Below are positions 10,466-23,080 of a DNA stretch of 64,000 nt, in pieces. The stretch is from Paracamarosporium sp. OC-R06-R3 (lineage: Eukaryota; Ascomycota; Dothideomycetes; Pleosporales; Didymosphaeriaceae). A model generated the notes under the pieces. It did no database searches and had not been told where the DNA came from. It was given only the letters and a program-made list of their open reading frames with translations. The stretch covers positions 220,917 through 284,916 of the forward strand of contig JACVRA010000023.1 in NCBI GenBank assembly GCA_019828545.1, read 5' to 3'. Within the stretch, counting starts at the first letter, position 1; each line of letters begins with the position of its first letter. A program made the translations under genes and the position numbers.

Positions 10466-11140
10466 ATGTCTGATTACGGAGGCGACGACGGCTACGACGC
10501 GGGAGGCTACAACGAGTACGGTTCTTCCCAACATTGATCGTAGCTTTGCGCGCATGCATGAAGGGAATGATAGTAGAACTAACTGTTTTGTTTGTCTAGT
10601 GAGGTAGACGTCTACGACGAGGAGCAAGAGCCCGATATCTACGACGACGATGGCGCGGACGGCGAGGGCCAACAAGAAGACCCAGAGACTGTCAATGAAA
10701 ATCAGGATAACATCGTCGAAAGCGGAGACCCCAGCGCGGCGGCCGCTGCCAAATCCTCGCAAAAGAACACAGTGGCTACGGAGAAGTCGAAGAAGGTACC
10801 CAACGACCAGCGCTCAACGACACCATACATGACCAAGTACGAAAAGGCGCGCATATTGGGAACACGCGCTTTGCAAATCAGGTGTGTAGGCTGCTATGGG
10901 CAATTAGTCTTTGTGTCACTGACACGGTATAGCGGTAACGCGCCCGTCCTCATCGATGTAGAGGGCATGACAGATCCTCTTGAGATTGCTCAGAAAGAGC
11001 TGCGCGAGAAGAAGATTCCCTTGGTCGTACGGCGATACCTTCCCGATGGATTGTAAGTGATCGCAACACAGGCACAAGATTTGTTACTGATGTAGTAATA
11101 TAGCTACGAGGATTGGACGTGCGAGGAGCTTTTAACGTAG
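10466..11140 (+). CDS. RPB6: RNA polymerases I, II and III subunit RPABC2 (Rpb6)
   Basis: Four exons, 10466-10515, 10600-10881, 10933-11052 and 11104-11140, give 162 aa. Introns are 84, 51 and 51 nt. Rpb6 is a small common subunit of all three nuclear RNA polymerases that helps hold the clamp and the largest subunit. The N-terminal half is acidic and disordered ([13 protein letters not shown]). The conserved core is [22 protein letters not shown], then [36 protein letters not shown] and the C-terminal [11 protein letters not shown]. Reading without introns breaks this core twice, which fixes the splice sites. The length matches yeast Rpo26 (155 aa). Confidence 0.96.
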
Positions 11141-11623
11141 TGGCAGCGGAGGAGCATTTGCGGTACCATGTCAGAAGTTTGAGTAATGGCGGTTTTTTTT
11201 GTTATCGCCCAAGCTGTGGTAACACAGATAATCACACTTTTGTCCTAGAACTGTAGCTGGGTGCGGACTGCATTTTGCGTGGAGTTTCTGGAGAGGTAAA
11301 ACGGAGCATGCTCGGCGAACGGCGTAACAGCGATCATTAACACATACCCTCCGAATCAAGTCCGAATTTGCACACTTCTTGGGCGCATAGCGGGCCCTGA
11401 AGCGGATCCGATTGATGTGCGGGATGGAATACTTACCCCGTTTGAGACATGGTGGGGTTCGAGCAGAGGGGAAAGATGCCCCGCAGTCTAATACTGGAGC
11501 TCTCAACGTCACAGCTGCCCCAAAACAAAACCAGACAGCGCCCCAAATTGCGCCTGCGTCTGAATAAAACACTTCTCTACCGCCATCACGCACTTCTACC
11601 ACGCACTCCGTTCGGCTATCACC
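11141..11623. other. intergenic: 3' flank of RPB6 and promoter of the S-formylglutathione hydrolase gene
   Basis: A gap of 483 bp between tandem plus-strand genes. A short T-run lies near 11191. The antisense ORF here (11171-11602) has no recognisable domain and is judged spurious. Confidence 0.5.
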
Positions 11624-12641
11624 ATGTCCTTCGAAACCACAGCCACTATTGCCTCCTTTGGAGGCAAGCTCTTGAAGCTAAAGCATCAATCCTCAAGCAC
11701 AGGCACAGATATGGCTCTTAATCTTTACCTCCCTCCACAAGCTCTGAAATCAGGCGCAAAGGTTCCCGTTCTGTTTTACCTATCTGGACTGACCTGCACG
11801 GGTGACAATTGCTCTGAAAAGGGCTTCTTCCAACACGGTGCCAGCCAGAAGGGCATTGCTGTTGTATATCCAGATACCAGCCCACGTATGTTGAGTTTGT
11901 GAAGGGTTGTTCTTCTCACTAACCTGGTTGTTCGAACAGGAGGATTGAAGATTGAGGGTGAAGACGATGCGTACGATTTTGGTTCCGGTGCCGGTTTCTA
12001 CGTCGACGCAACCAAGGAGCCGTGGAACAAGGGATACAACATGTACTCATACATCACCAAGGAGCTTCCGGAGGCTTTGTTCGCACACTTCAAGGAGCTT
12101 GACGGCAGCCGAGTTAGCATTACTGGTCACAGCATGGGCGGTCACGGTGCCCTGACACTTGTAAGGCGATTGCAACGATGCCACCTGGTCAAGCTAACCA
12201 TGCGTAGTTCCTTAAGAATCCCGGGAAATACAAGTCGGTATCCGCATTCGCGCCTATATCGAACCCGATCAATGCCCCATGGGGACAGAAAGCTTTCAAA
12301 GGCTATTTTGGTGAGGACCAGCAACAAAAGTGGAAGGAGCACGATGCGACAGAGCTTGTGAAGCAGTGGAAGGGCCCATTGGAGATACTCATCGATGTGG
12401 TGCGTTGTTTCTTACTTTGGAAAATTGTGAACGAGGTGTTGATGAAAGGCAGGGTACCGGCGACAACTTTTATAAGCAAAAACAGCTTCTCCCCGAAAAC
12501 TTCATCGAGGCGGCTAAGCAGGCCGGTAACGACAAGGGCATCAACCTTCGAATGCAGCCCGACTACGACCACAGCTACTACTTCATGGCCACATTTGCAG
12601 ACGACCACGTCGCATGGGCGGCAAAACACCTGGGTGTTTAG
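11624..12641 (+). CDS. S-formylglutathione hydrolase (esterase D)
   Basis: Four exons, 11624-11885, 11940-12160, 12208-12399 and 12453-12641, give 287 aa, the usual length of the family. The enzyme hydrolyses S-formylglutathione to formate and glutathione, the last step of glutathione-dependent formaldehyde detoxification in the cytosol. Diagnostic segments are [21 protein letters not shown], the nucleophile elbow [10 protein letters not shown], the [17 protein letters not shown] loop, and the C-terminal DYDHSYYF that carries the catalytic His. The catalytic Ser lies just before the second intron. All intron phases (1, 0, 0) restore these motifs. No related formaldehyde dehydrogenase gene lies nearby. 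Confidence 0.96.
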
Positions 12642-13615
12642 TACGTTGTACGCACGCATGAACATATAACATACTAACCCCTGCAGAAGCAGTTCGGGAG
12701 TGAAGGGAAAGCTTTAGGCAGACGACGGATTGAGGCCGATGGAGAAAATTTCATGTAAAATATCTCAGCTTTCCGTGGAGTGGACAAGGATTGATGAATG
12801 GAACACAAAAATTCCTGGCACATGCAAACCCAAGACTGTATCTTGCTTACTTTGGCATGCTCCAAGTGACGGTCTACGCCTTACGAGTTATAGCCCTATA
12901 CTAAACGTGAAGGTAATCCGTCTTAACCCAAGATAGATAACACAAAGGCAGATAGTGTCAATATCACTGACGGCGCAATATGCACAAGTCTAACCTGAAG
13001 CAACAAGCGATCAGCTCCATATCATATATCGCACATGCTGTCAAAAACGTCTATCAGCGACTCATAACACACTCCTGGGTACCATCAACCCATATGCAGA
13101 TATTGAGAGCACAACAAACTTTCAAAGACAACTTCAGCGACCACAGCAGCAATTTTCTCTGGTCTGATGCAAACATTGTTCTCACCAGTCCCGCAAGGTC
13201 GGCACTTTGCGTAAATTCAAGTGGCACGTGCGTAAAATGATGGTCGGGTTCCACCTGCCTAACCGCACACAATTGATTCATTGCGCCGTCACTCTGCCTA
13301 ACCACGTCACGCGAACAAAGACCACAGAGTTGTTTCTGCCTCCGGTGATTGCCACGACGCTGCGACCACTGCCTAGTAGCCAACCTTGACTGCCTGCGAA
13401 GCGATTATTTCACCCCACCAAGGCGGCATTGCTGCCCCGCAGTACGCTTTCACCGCCCGTCACACCTTTACAATGCAGACAGCTCTTTCGCCAATGGCCC
13501 GGTAGCTTAGAGAAAACGACACACCACGCCACTGTCTCGGTTGATTTACCTGTATAAAAGTAGTAGCACCCGACCGAAATATTGAGATCAACTTGCGTCT
13601 GAGACGGTGGTGGAA
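12642..13615. other. intergenic: promoter region of LOS1
   Basis: Just under 1 kb between two plus-strand genes. Short ORFs at 12980-13240 and antisense 13054-13383 lack conserved motifs. A TATA-like TGTATAAAAG at about 13550-13559 sits about 60 bp before the exportin start codon. Confidence 0.45.
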
Positions 13616-16600
13616 ATGGAGGCCCAGGTATGCGGCGCGTGCCACGCGATGTGAACGTCTCTGACTGTATACTTTTCTAGGTCGAAAATGCGATCCAAAT
13701 CGCCTCCGACCCCGCCTCGAGCCAGCAACTGCGCGGTCAAGCGATAGAGTTCCTCAACCAGTTGCGGACAGAAGGTTCCGCATGGCAAGCAGGCCTCACC
13801 CTGTTCACACGCGATCCTCGACCCTCCGAGATCATACGCCATACCTCGCTCGACCTCGTAAACAATGCTGTGCAGGAGCATCGACTGGACGACCAGAGTC
13901 TATCGTATATTAAGGACACACTCATGAATTACATTCGTCAGACGTATGCAGCCGGGAGCTCTTCGACGGACACGGGTCATATACAGAACAAACTGATGCA
14001 GACAATCACCTACCTTTTCGTAGCTCTATACCCGTCTTCATGGCAATCCTTCTTCGACGACTTCCGCGCGTTGGCTGGCAACCAGGCCAGCATTGGCAGT
14101 GTCAACTACACTTCGACATTTCTTTACCTTCGCATGCTGGCTCAAGTACACGACGAGATTGCGGACGTTTTAGTGGCGAGACCGGAAGATGAGAAGAAAC
14201 GTAACACAGAGCTCAAAGATTTGATTCGCCAACGCGACGCGCAAAAAATCTCATTATCGTGGCAAGAGATTCTAGCAAAATGGAGGGAAACAGACTTGGG
14301 TCTTATAGAGATGTGTTTGAGGACCATCGGCCGTTGGGTCAGCTGGATTGATATTTCCCTTGTGGTCAATGAGAGCATGATCATGATTTTTCTGCAAATG
14401 GCAGGCCAACAGGGCATTTCGTCTCCAGAAACTCCTGAAGGACGGGCTCGGGACGCTGCAATCGACACGTTTTCGGAAATTGTGAGCAAGAAGATGGGCC
14501 CTGCGGACAAGGTACAATTGATTGAGTTTCTCAATCTTGGTTCGGTGGTGGGCCAGCTCATCAGTAGCCCTGCCCTTGCCGACCAGAGCACGCCTGACTA
14601 CGATAATGACCTCGCCGAGACTGTTGCGAAACTTGTCAATAACATCGTCTTCGACATTGTCAAAATCCTGGAAAATGACAATGTTGATGAACAGACCCGC
14701 CAGCGTGCTGATGGGCTCATCCATGTTTTCACGCCATACTTGCTGAGGTTCTTCGCTGATCAGTATGATGAAGTCTGCTCAACGGTCATTCCTTCTCTGA
14801 CTGATCTTCTCACCTTCTTCCGGAAATTACAAAAGAAGACCGGTTCCTTACCATCTCAATATGCGGCCATACTTCCTCCTGTTCTTGAGGCAATAATTGC
14901 AAAGATGAAGTATGATGAGGCGGTTTCCTGGGGCGAGGAAGGTGAACAGACGGATGAGGCCGAATTTCAAGATCTTCGGAAAAGACTCCATGTTTTGCAA
15001 CAAACAGTAGCAGCCATCGATGAGAATTTTTACATCGAGACTTTAAGCCGTGTAGTGAGCGATACTTTTAGTCGGCTCTCCACGGGCGGTCATTCGTCAT
15101 TGGATTGGCGTGATCTGGACCTTGCATTGTATGAAATGTACTTGTTCGGAGAGTTGGCGATGCGCAATTCGGGTCTGTACGCCAAACGCGAACCGTCTTC
15201 TGTGGCTGCGCAGCAACTGGTGGGGATGATGAACAACATGCTAAATGCTGGTAAGTGCGGTCTGGCGCTGGCAAAGAACGCGAGCTAACATGGACTAGAT
15301 ATAGCGAATTATCCTCACCCTGCCATACAGTTACAATACATGGAAATCTGCGTTCGCTATTATCAGTTCTTCGAACAGAACCCGCACCAGGTACCCAAAG
15401 TGCTCGAGAATTTCGTCCGTCTCACGCACAACAACCACGTCAAAGTCCGCTCAAGATCTTGGTACCTGTTCCAGCGCCTGGTTCGGCATCTACGATCGCA
15501 GCTTGGCAATGTGTCCTACGACATCATCCAGGCTATTGGTGACCTCCTGACTATCAAGGCCGAGCTGCCAGAAGATTCTGGGGATGATATGTCATCCGAC
15601 GAGGAAGATCAGTCCGCGGATGCGCTCTTCAACTCGCAGCTGTATCTTTTTGAAGCGGTCGGATGCATTGCTTCCTCTAGCACAGTCTCGACGGAGAATA
15701 AGAAGCTCTATGCGCAGACTATCATGAGTCCGCTTTTCGCCGACTTGGAGCAAACATTGCCACAGGCACAGAACGGCGACGAACGCTCGATCCTGCAGAT
15801 CCATCATATCATCATGGCTATTGGGACCCTTGCGCGTGGATACTCAGACTGGGTACCTTCGAGCAACAGCGCGCTTCCACAGAGCGAAGTGTCGGATGAA
15901 TTTGCGAAGGCATCAGAAGCCATCCTCATTGCTCTGAAGGCTCTCAACTCGTCTAGCACGATCCGTTACGCTGCGCGATTCGCGTTCTCGCGCATGATCG
16001 CTGTGCTTGGGTCGCGACTTCTTCAGGAGATTCCCTCATGGATTGAGGGCCTACTATCGCTCAGTTCTTCCATGGACGAGATTTCTACGTTCATGAAAGT
16101 CTTGGGCCAGATCATTTACACTTTCAAAGCGGAGATTGCTGGCATACTGGATACGGTGCTCACGCCCCTACTCCAACGCATCTTCACCGCCTTGGCAGTC
16201 ACCCCGTCGGGTACGGATGATGAAATACAGTTGGCTGAGCTTCGCCGAGAGTATCTCAATTTCATATCTGTTGTGCTAGGGAATGGACTAGGGTCTGTTT
16301 TCGTGAGCGAAGTCAACCAGGCAACCTTCGATACCATCATCACATCCATCGACACGTTCTCGAGAGACACGTCCGACTACCCAACGGCCCGCTTGGCACT
16401 CTCTGTGCTGATCCGTATGACTTCAGTCTGGAGCGGGCCCGACAAGGTAGGACCTGGAGCCAACGCGACTCCGACAAGCCCCGCGACATCACCCATCCCT
16501 GGGTTCGAGAACTATGTTGTGGAGCGCTTCTCGCCACTGGTATGGTCTGTTCCTGCATCGCCCGGGTTCAACTCGAAGGACGCACAAGCGAAGCAAGTGC

Positions 16601-16812
16601 TCTATGAAGTGGCCAATCTACAAGCCGAAATCGTGAAGAAGGTGGGCGAGCCGTACGTTGAGCGGCTCAGGACGGAACTCACAGGCATGGGTGTGAGCGG
16701 TGACGTGGTGGATGGGTACCTGCAGACGCTTGCAAGTGCGTTCGAAGGGGTCAAGAAAGAAAAGGAATGGCGGACGTTCTTTGCGCAGTTTGTGGGCTCG
16801 GCGCAAGGGTAG
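13616..16812 (+). CDS. LOS1: exportin-T (tRNA nuclear export receptor Los1)
   Basis: Exons 13616-13627, 13681-15250 and 15305-16812 give 1029 aa. The first exon has only four codons (MEAQ) and joins VENAIQIASDPASSQQLRGQ. Exportin-T is an importin-beta-family carrier that takes mature tRNA out of the nucleus with Ran-GTP. The sequence begins with the importin-beta/Xpo1 N-terminal pattern, including QLRTEGSAWQAGLTLF and LMQTITYLFVALYPSSWQSFFDDF. It is all helical repeats throughout, as expected for about 20 HEAT repeats. The segment HNNHVKVRSRSWYLFQRLVRHLR and an acidic DDMSSDEEDQS loop are as in fungal Los1. The final exon ends in GVKKEKEWRTFFAQFVG. Size is close to yeast Los1 (1100 aa). Confidence 0.93.
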
Positions 16813-16824
16813 GGCTTTGTGGAT

Positions 16825-16849
16825 ATGGATGGATGGATGGATGGATGGA
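16825..16849. repeat. (ATGG)n microsatellite
   Basis: About six copies of the tetranucleotide lie 13 bp after the LOS1 stop codon, in its 3' flank. Confidence 0.9.
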
Positions 16850-17716
16850 GACGGAGGGCATGGCTATCTTCGTCTGGCGCACTAGCGTTCATGGAATGGC
16901 GGTATTTTGCATTGTGGGCGTGCATTGGGGGATTGATCAGCGTTGCATGTTAGGATATACCAACAGCAAACCCGGGTAGCTGATTTTGTATAGAGATTTT
17001 GGGGCGGAGTCACGTGCCTCGCTGTGCACACGGGCCGGCAGTTAGCGACGACATGCACGTGCCGTACGTACTCTTGGGCTGATTTTGATGGCCACAAAGT
17101 GGCAACGGTATTTTTTTCGCAGCGACCCTGGCCCGGGAGAGGCTCGTCTCTGGCGGCCATGCTCTTGCGAGACAAACAGCCGAAAGCATGCAGGGTGTTT
17201 CTTGGGGAGGCCAATCAGGCAGCTGGTGTTTTCCGAGACGGGGGACCAGGGCTCCAGGTGACCAGACGAGGATCGGCCGGTGCGTCGCGCAATGTTGCAA
17301 GACGCCGTAGGCTGAAAGGCCGGGGCGAGGCTGATTGGGAGGCATAGGGCCGTGGCAACGAGGGCGTCGACAAGACTCGAGCGCTGCGGGCTGCATGACG
17401 GCGCCCCACAGGCCCGGCGGCCAATGACGCGCCGCTTCGACGGGCCTTCTAGAAGACGAGCCACGGCGACGTCGACGACCTCGAGCCCCGGCCTCTGCCT
17501 CCTCAACGCGCCCTGTCCTCGCCCGCCGCCGCCTTGCGCCCCCCGTCGTGCCATGGTCTTTCCCACGTGCACCCTGGGCTAACTCTGTCGAGCCCCTGCG
17601 TCCTGCCTCCAAGGGAGCGCCAGAAGACACCCGCACCGCAACCACGCACCGCCTGCTGCTCCCCGGCCGCGCCCCTGCCCGCAACGCCCCCGACACGCCC
17701 GCCGCCCGGCTGCCCT

Positions 17717-17749
17717 GCACCTCTGCACCTCTGCACCTCTGCACGCTCC
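17717..17749. repeat. short tandem repeat CACCTCTG
   Basis: Three to four copies of the octamer CACCTCTG follow each other in the C-rich leader region of the phosphodiesterase gene. Confidence 0.7.
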
Positions 17750-18182
17750 CGCGCCGCCGCCCACCAACCGCCGCATGCCCGCTGCCCGCTGCCCTCGTCC
17801 GCCGCGCGCACTCTCGCCGTCGCATTCCTCGCCGCGCATCTCGGTGCGTGGCCCCAGCGCATCCCCCAACCAAGCCGGGACCTCCTGGGAACCTCGTCGT
17901 TTCAGGTTAGATCTGTCTTTCCCCACGCCGTCGGCCGTTGGCGCTCAAAGCCATCGCATCGCCAGCTGTCTCTCGCCCGCCCATCGTCCCAATTGACCGC
18001 CCAGAGCCCGCCTCCTTGCCTGCCTCCCGCGCCGACGCCCGCACCCAGAGCCCGCCCGCCGCGCCCGCAACCCCCCTCCCCCCCCCGTTTTGCGTCCGCC
18101 ATAGCCATCCTCCCCATCGAGCGGGAGGCTCCACGAATCGCAGAGACCAGTGCTCGCCGTCCCTGCACGAGGAGTGGAGAAG

Positions 18183-21100
18183 ATGGAGCATGGCGCCTGC
18201 AACGTGATATACATTGACCGCCGCGCCAACGACGAGCACGTGCGGAGGGAGACGCTGTCCAGCTCGCTCGTCGCGCGCACCTCGACAGGCAATGTGCCCC
18301 AGGGCTACTTTCCAGGCTCGGCAAAGGCGCCGCCGCACGAAGTGCACACAAACCTCGAGAGCATCCTCTCCACGTTCAACCAAGGTAGGCCCTGCGCATC
18401 CCTTTCGCTGCCGCAGCACTCCACTGACACGCGCCCCCAGTCCATGTGTGCGGTTCCGGTGGATCATGTCTTACCAAGATAGCGCAGCTCCTCGAGTCTA
18501 CAAAGGACAACATCCCTACCATCGTCCTCATAGACCTCCCCTACGACGAAGAGCAACGGCTGAAGCGCCTGTCGCGTGAGCCGAGAACCCCTTCGCCCAC
18601 GGCCACACGTCTCATTCGAATGGATACCGGCGAGCCTGACGACATATATGGCATGCATTTGCTCACCCACATATCCTCCGAAATCGCCTCCAAGAACTTC
18701 TCGAAACTCGTCATCCCCGTCGTAATACTGAGCGGCCTGGATCGCGAATGGGCTTCGAATTCCTTGCCTTCTCCCTCGGTCCACGGATCGCAGGTGCTCA
18801 CTGATACCGTTCGCCTGGTCAAATACCTCGATGCCGGCGCTGTCGACGTTCTGGCGAGCCCGCTGTCCAAAGACAGCGTGCATAGTTTGGTGATACACGC
18901 TTACCGGGTGCATAAAGAGGTTGCGCGGGAAGAGGCCAGTTTCCTAACGACCAAGAGGAATAGGAAGCTAAGCTGGGTCGGCGTGAACGGCCAGAAGCCC
19001 TATGCGTACTTGCGCGAGGCCATGGTTTCGAATCTGATGGGTGGCATATGCAACCCAGAAACGGTTGGCGAATCTCTGGAATCAAAGTATGGCTTCCTAT
19101 GCGCGCGGTTTCCAGTACTGTACTAATGATTCCAAGGGACATATACGTCGAAGAGGACCGGAAAGAAGTCATTGCACAAGCGATCGGCACTTGGGCATTT
19201 TCTGCACACGATTTTACCGATGACGAGCTTCTATACGGTGCTTTGCTCATATTAAAGCACGCACTACGAATGCCCGAAGTGGAGGAATGGAACATGACTG
19301 ACGGTATGTGCACCAGGCCAATCTTCAGATCTTCTACTGATATCATACGCCACCAGACGAGCTCACAGTATTTCTGCTCGCCAGTCGCACAGCGTATAAC
19401 GAGTTTGTGCTCTATCACAACTTTCGCCACGTCGTCGACGTCCTTCAGGCTTTGTTTCACTTTTTAGTACAAATAGGCACGTTGCCATGGTATCCTACTG
19501 ATACCCCGCGAACCCAGGCTGCGCCAACTTCACCAATAGCACAACTACTCAAGCCGTTCGACGCGCTCACACTCCTGGTATCTGCCATCGGACACGACGT
19601 CGGACACCCGGGCGTCAACAACGCCTTCTTGGTCGCACTCAATGCTCCCTTGGCGCAACTCTACAACGACCGTTCTGTTCTCGAATCATTCCATTGTGCT
19701 GCATATTCGCAGATCTTGCGCCGCTATTGGCCTAAAGCCTTTTCCGATTCCGTCATGAGGAAGTTAATGATCAATAGCATTCTCGCCACGGATATGGGAC
19801 TGCACTTCAAGTATATGAGTGATCTTGGTAACCTACAAGAGAAGCTCGGACACGACCAAGGCATGATCGATGGTTGGAACGTCAAAATCCGCGAGGAGAA
19901 TAAAGACCTGACTTGCGGTCTTTTGATTAAATGCGCCGATATTAGCAACGTGGTGAGTAGGTTTGTATTTCTACTGGAATATTGCTGATAACTTCAAGGC
20001 TCGAAAATTCAAAACGGCGGCTAGGTGGGCAAATATTCTCACCGACGAATTCAGTAATCAAGGGGTCATGGAACAAGAGCTACAGATGCCCTCTTGCTTG
20101 TTTGGAGGACCTCCGGTACGCGAAGATATGATCAAGCTCGGAGAGTCGCAGATCGGCTTCATGAACATTTTCGCGAGGCCTCTTTTCGAAGCTGTCGCGG
20201 ATATTCTGCCTGCGATGCGCTACGCTCTGGACGAGATTCTGGCGAACAAGGCCATATGGGAGAAAAAAATCAATGAGGAGAAGAACAAGACGAAGAAGCA
20301 CCCGAACTTTTCACTAGGGTTCCTCAACCCCTCTTTCGCTGCCGACTCAACGCCAAGTCCTTTATCAGGGGGTCCATTGGGCTCGAAATCACCACCTCCG
20401 ACTGCGCTGCCAACATCCCAGCTCGGGCGCACGGTGCAGAGCTCAACGTGGGTGATTGAACCTGAGGATGGAAGCCGTCGTACCTCCGGAGGTTCTTTCC
20501 ACGGTGTATTGTCAAGTTCGCGACGGTCATCAGGTGTCGATAAAGGCTCACAACGTTCTTCTGGCGCTGGTCTTGCTGGTGTTCGCTCTTGGGAGAACCA
20601 AAGTCAATCGCGACGAGGAAGCGGGGATGCGAGCTTAACAGCTATCCTCGTAACTCAAACACCTGAAAACGACCCCAATACAAATTCACCTGTCCCGTCA
20701 CCCTCTTCGGCAGAGAACCGCAAAGATACGATGATCAAGTCATCACCGACCAAAGAAAAGGACACGAGACCCGTTACGGCGCCCTCATCGGCACGACGCA
20801 GTCAGGGTAAGATCCCAAGCCCGCAAGATACCCTCACCCATCTTTCCTTCCGACCTTTAGGCCCAGGCCCTGACTTTGACTCAGCAACAAACCTGTTTCC
20901 CATTCCTCATCCGCCATCACAAAGTCACTCCGAAGTAGATCTCTTCACTGCTGCCAACGGAAACTACGATGGCTCAAAAATGCAGCCATGGGAGTCAAAT
21001 AAACTCAGCAACGATAGTACCATCTCTAGATCAGACGGCTCGCGTGACACACATCGACGAAGCGAGTGGTGGCGACCGGTTCGCAAACCACGCGATCATA

Positions 21101-21354
21101 GAAATGGCGGTTACGAAACGCCGAATCAGCGTCAAGACGCAATGCTGGAGCCTATAGCAGCCAATACGACGTCAGATACGAATTCTCCTACAGCAAGTAG
21201 CCCAGGCCGGACCAGTCGGACTGGGAAGCTGAAGAGTTTCTTCAGACGAAAATCAGCGAGAGCGGTCGACCAAGAGAAACAGCTTTCGAGTCATGGTAGC
21301 TCTTCTCAACTACCGACCAGTGATCATGGACGATCGGTGAACAGCGACGAATGA
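18183..21354 (+). CDS. class I 3',5'-cyclic-nucleotide phosphodiesterase with receiver-like N-terminal domain (PdeH/Pde2-type)
   Basis: Five exons, 18183-18384, 18441-19086, 19137-19303, 19357-19952 and 19999-21354, give 988 aa. Introns are 46-56 nt. It hydrolyses cAMP and so lowers PKA signalling. The HD catalytic domain spans about 300-640: metal ligands H359 and H363 in YHNFRH, H418 and D419 in GHDVGHPGVNN, D533 in KCADIS. The N-terminal 280 residues look like a response-regulator fold. They contain TIVLIDLP (an Asp at the phospho-acceptor place), IPVVILSG, and YLDAGAVDVLASPL. In the last of these the conserved receiver Lys is Ser, so it should not work as a normal phospho-receiver. The C-terminal 330 residues are a Ser-rich disordered tail with basic clusters. 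It has an unusually GC-rich leader. Confidence 0.92.
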
Positions 21355-22080
21355 CGCAATCGGTGTTCTTTTCAGTTCTTCAACTCTCGTTATCGACGTT
21401 TGTTCAAACCTTCACTTTAGCGATATCCCCATACTTCTATCGGACGACATGCCAGCAAAAGCAATCTTTTCATCTTTGGGATAGCTTACTTGTTCTGCGC
21501 AAGAGTTTTTTTTTTTTGCTGGTTTTCTCATTTGTTTTTTCTTTCTGTTCTTTTCTCATATCAAAACTCCTTTACTTTGGACTCAGGCACGATGTTATGG
21601 AAACAACGAAACGCTCCCGCCAATGTACTTTTCACTGGACAGATTCCAGATTCATCGACCGCAGCCTTCGCGCGGTTTTACCGGCGGGATCTTCTCTACT
21701 ACTTCACAGCTCGTCGCTCGTTCGATGTACTTCGCGTCTTCCACTCGGGACATGGTTCGACGGGCTCATTGCGTGCGGTCGCTCAGCCTTTGTTACATTG
21801 CTTGCGCTCAGCTAGTTTGTAACGTAACGACGAAGGGTGCGTTTTTGCACCTTGGGGCGGACGCGGTCTCTATACAAGCGTGAACACCTTTTCCTTTTGT
21901 TTTGTCTTCTGCACGGGTAAGTGCAAAAGTTGGGGAGTAGCCGCGGCATCACATCTGTTTGCGAGCTCTTTTTTTTTATTCAGTTTTGTTATGGTAACAA
22001 AAGTCGTCAAAAGGAGTGATGGCTTCCTTGTTTCTAGTGCAAGAGGAGGGACCCGGGGGTTGTGGGGATGCGCTCGACGG

Positions 22081-22105
22081 ATGGGATGGGATGGGATGGG
22101 ATGGG
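22081..22105. repeat. (ATGGG)5 microsatellite
   Basis: Five perfect copies of the pentamer ATGGG on the plus strand, flanked by imperfect copies. Confidence 0.95.
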
Positions 22106-22396
22106 AAGAAGATGGAGGTGGAAGTTTGGGCTAGGCTGTGTGATTAAATACAGCAGGCGAAGGAGCTGCGTTGCTACGACTGACACTACGTAATGAATGT
22201 ATCTCCGAACAAGTCACTCACCTCAGTCCTCTGTGCTTCGTCCTTAATATCGATCGTCAATATCTCGAATTTTACACACTCCACGCCAAGTCGAGCCAGA
22301 GGCACTACGAGAGGAATGCCGAAACTAGGTTCGGCCCCCACGTCCCTTGTGCTAGAGTAGATTAATCGCCAACGGTCAGTGTGCGCTGCGCTCCTA

Positions 22397-22426
22397 CCAT
22401 GTCCATGTCCATGTCCATGTCCATGT
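22397..22426. repeat. (CCATGT)5 microsatellite
   Basis: Five perfect copies of the hexamer CCATGT. The hexamer gives repeating two-residue peptides in any frame (Met-Asp on the minus strand), which explains the repeat-bearing ORFs here. Confidence 0.95.
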
Positions 22427-23074
22427 ACATCTTCATCTCGTGATCCGTGTACTTCCGCCGGACTCGACTCGGCACGACAAGACAAGACAAGACACGATAC
22501 GATGCACGCATTCCCTGCCATGACGTCGACTGCATGCTGCGCGTCCGCCATCGCAACACTCTAAAAGCCCAACAATACTCGGCGACGCACACCCCGGGGA
22601 CGTCCTTATTGCCAGCGGGTCGCCTGCCTACCCTCCTAAGCATAGAGGTACGCACTTGGGCAAGCAAGCACTCTACTGAGCGCAGCGGAGTCGTCGGGAA
22701 GGGAAGCGGAGGCGAGGGGTCCTGGATGAAAGCTCAAGCCCGGCGCGATTCCCAGGCCAAGCTCGACACCAGCTAAGTAGCTTTGCCCGTGTAAGGAGGC
22801 ATGTGGAGCCCCATGCTGGCCCCCAGGCAGCCGGACCCAATCGGGCCCCCATGTTTCCCTGGTGCGCTGCACCCGCTGTAGCTAACTCGGCTCCTTGGCC
22901 GCCGCGCCCTCGCTGTCAGATGTCAGCGGGCGTGGGCGTGGGCGCCGCGCTCTGGGCTCCCCGAGGCTCATGCAAGGACCCGAGCGAGGTGCAGACACGC
23001 TTGTGCGGGCGTGCGGGCGAGTGTACGGGCGTGGGCAAGCAGGATTTCCGACGTTGGCTTTCCTGCGAGGTGGG

Positions 23075-23080
23075 TATATA
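23075..23080 (+). promoter_or_regulatory. TATA-like box of the FAD oxidase gene
   Basis: TATATA lies 108 bp before the start codon in an otherwise GC-rich stretch, a usual distance for a fungal TATA box with a short leader. Confidence 0.4.

Larger units (their letters stand above)
16813..18182. other. GC-rich intergenic region, upstream of the phosphodiesterase
   Basis: About 1.4 kb. The second half (about 17350-18180) is strongly C-rich on the plus strand, with CpG and poly-Pro-like codon patterns. As a result it shows long open frames on both strands that are composition artefacts. It is probably promoter plus a long 5' leader of the phosphodiesterase gene. Confidence 0.5.

Noticed and set aside
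17010..17873. Minus-strand ORF of 287 aa and several overlapping ORFs on both strands
   Set aside because: They lie in a CpG/C-rich leader region, consist of Arg/Ala/Gly or Pro/Ser/Ala low complexity in every frame, and have no domain. Composition explains them.
22186..22667. Minus-strand ORFs with Met-Asp or His-Gly repeats
   Set aside because: The repeats come from the CCATGT microsatellite. There is no other coding evidence.
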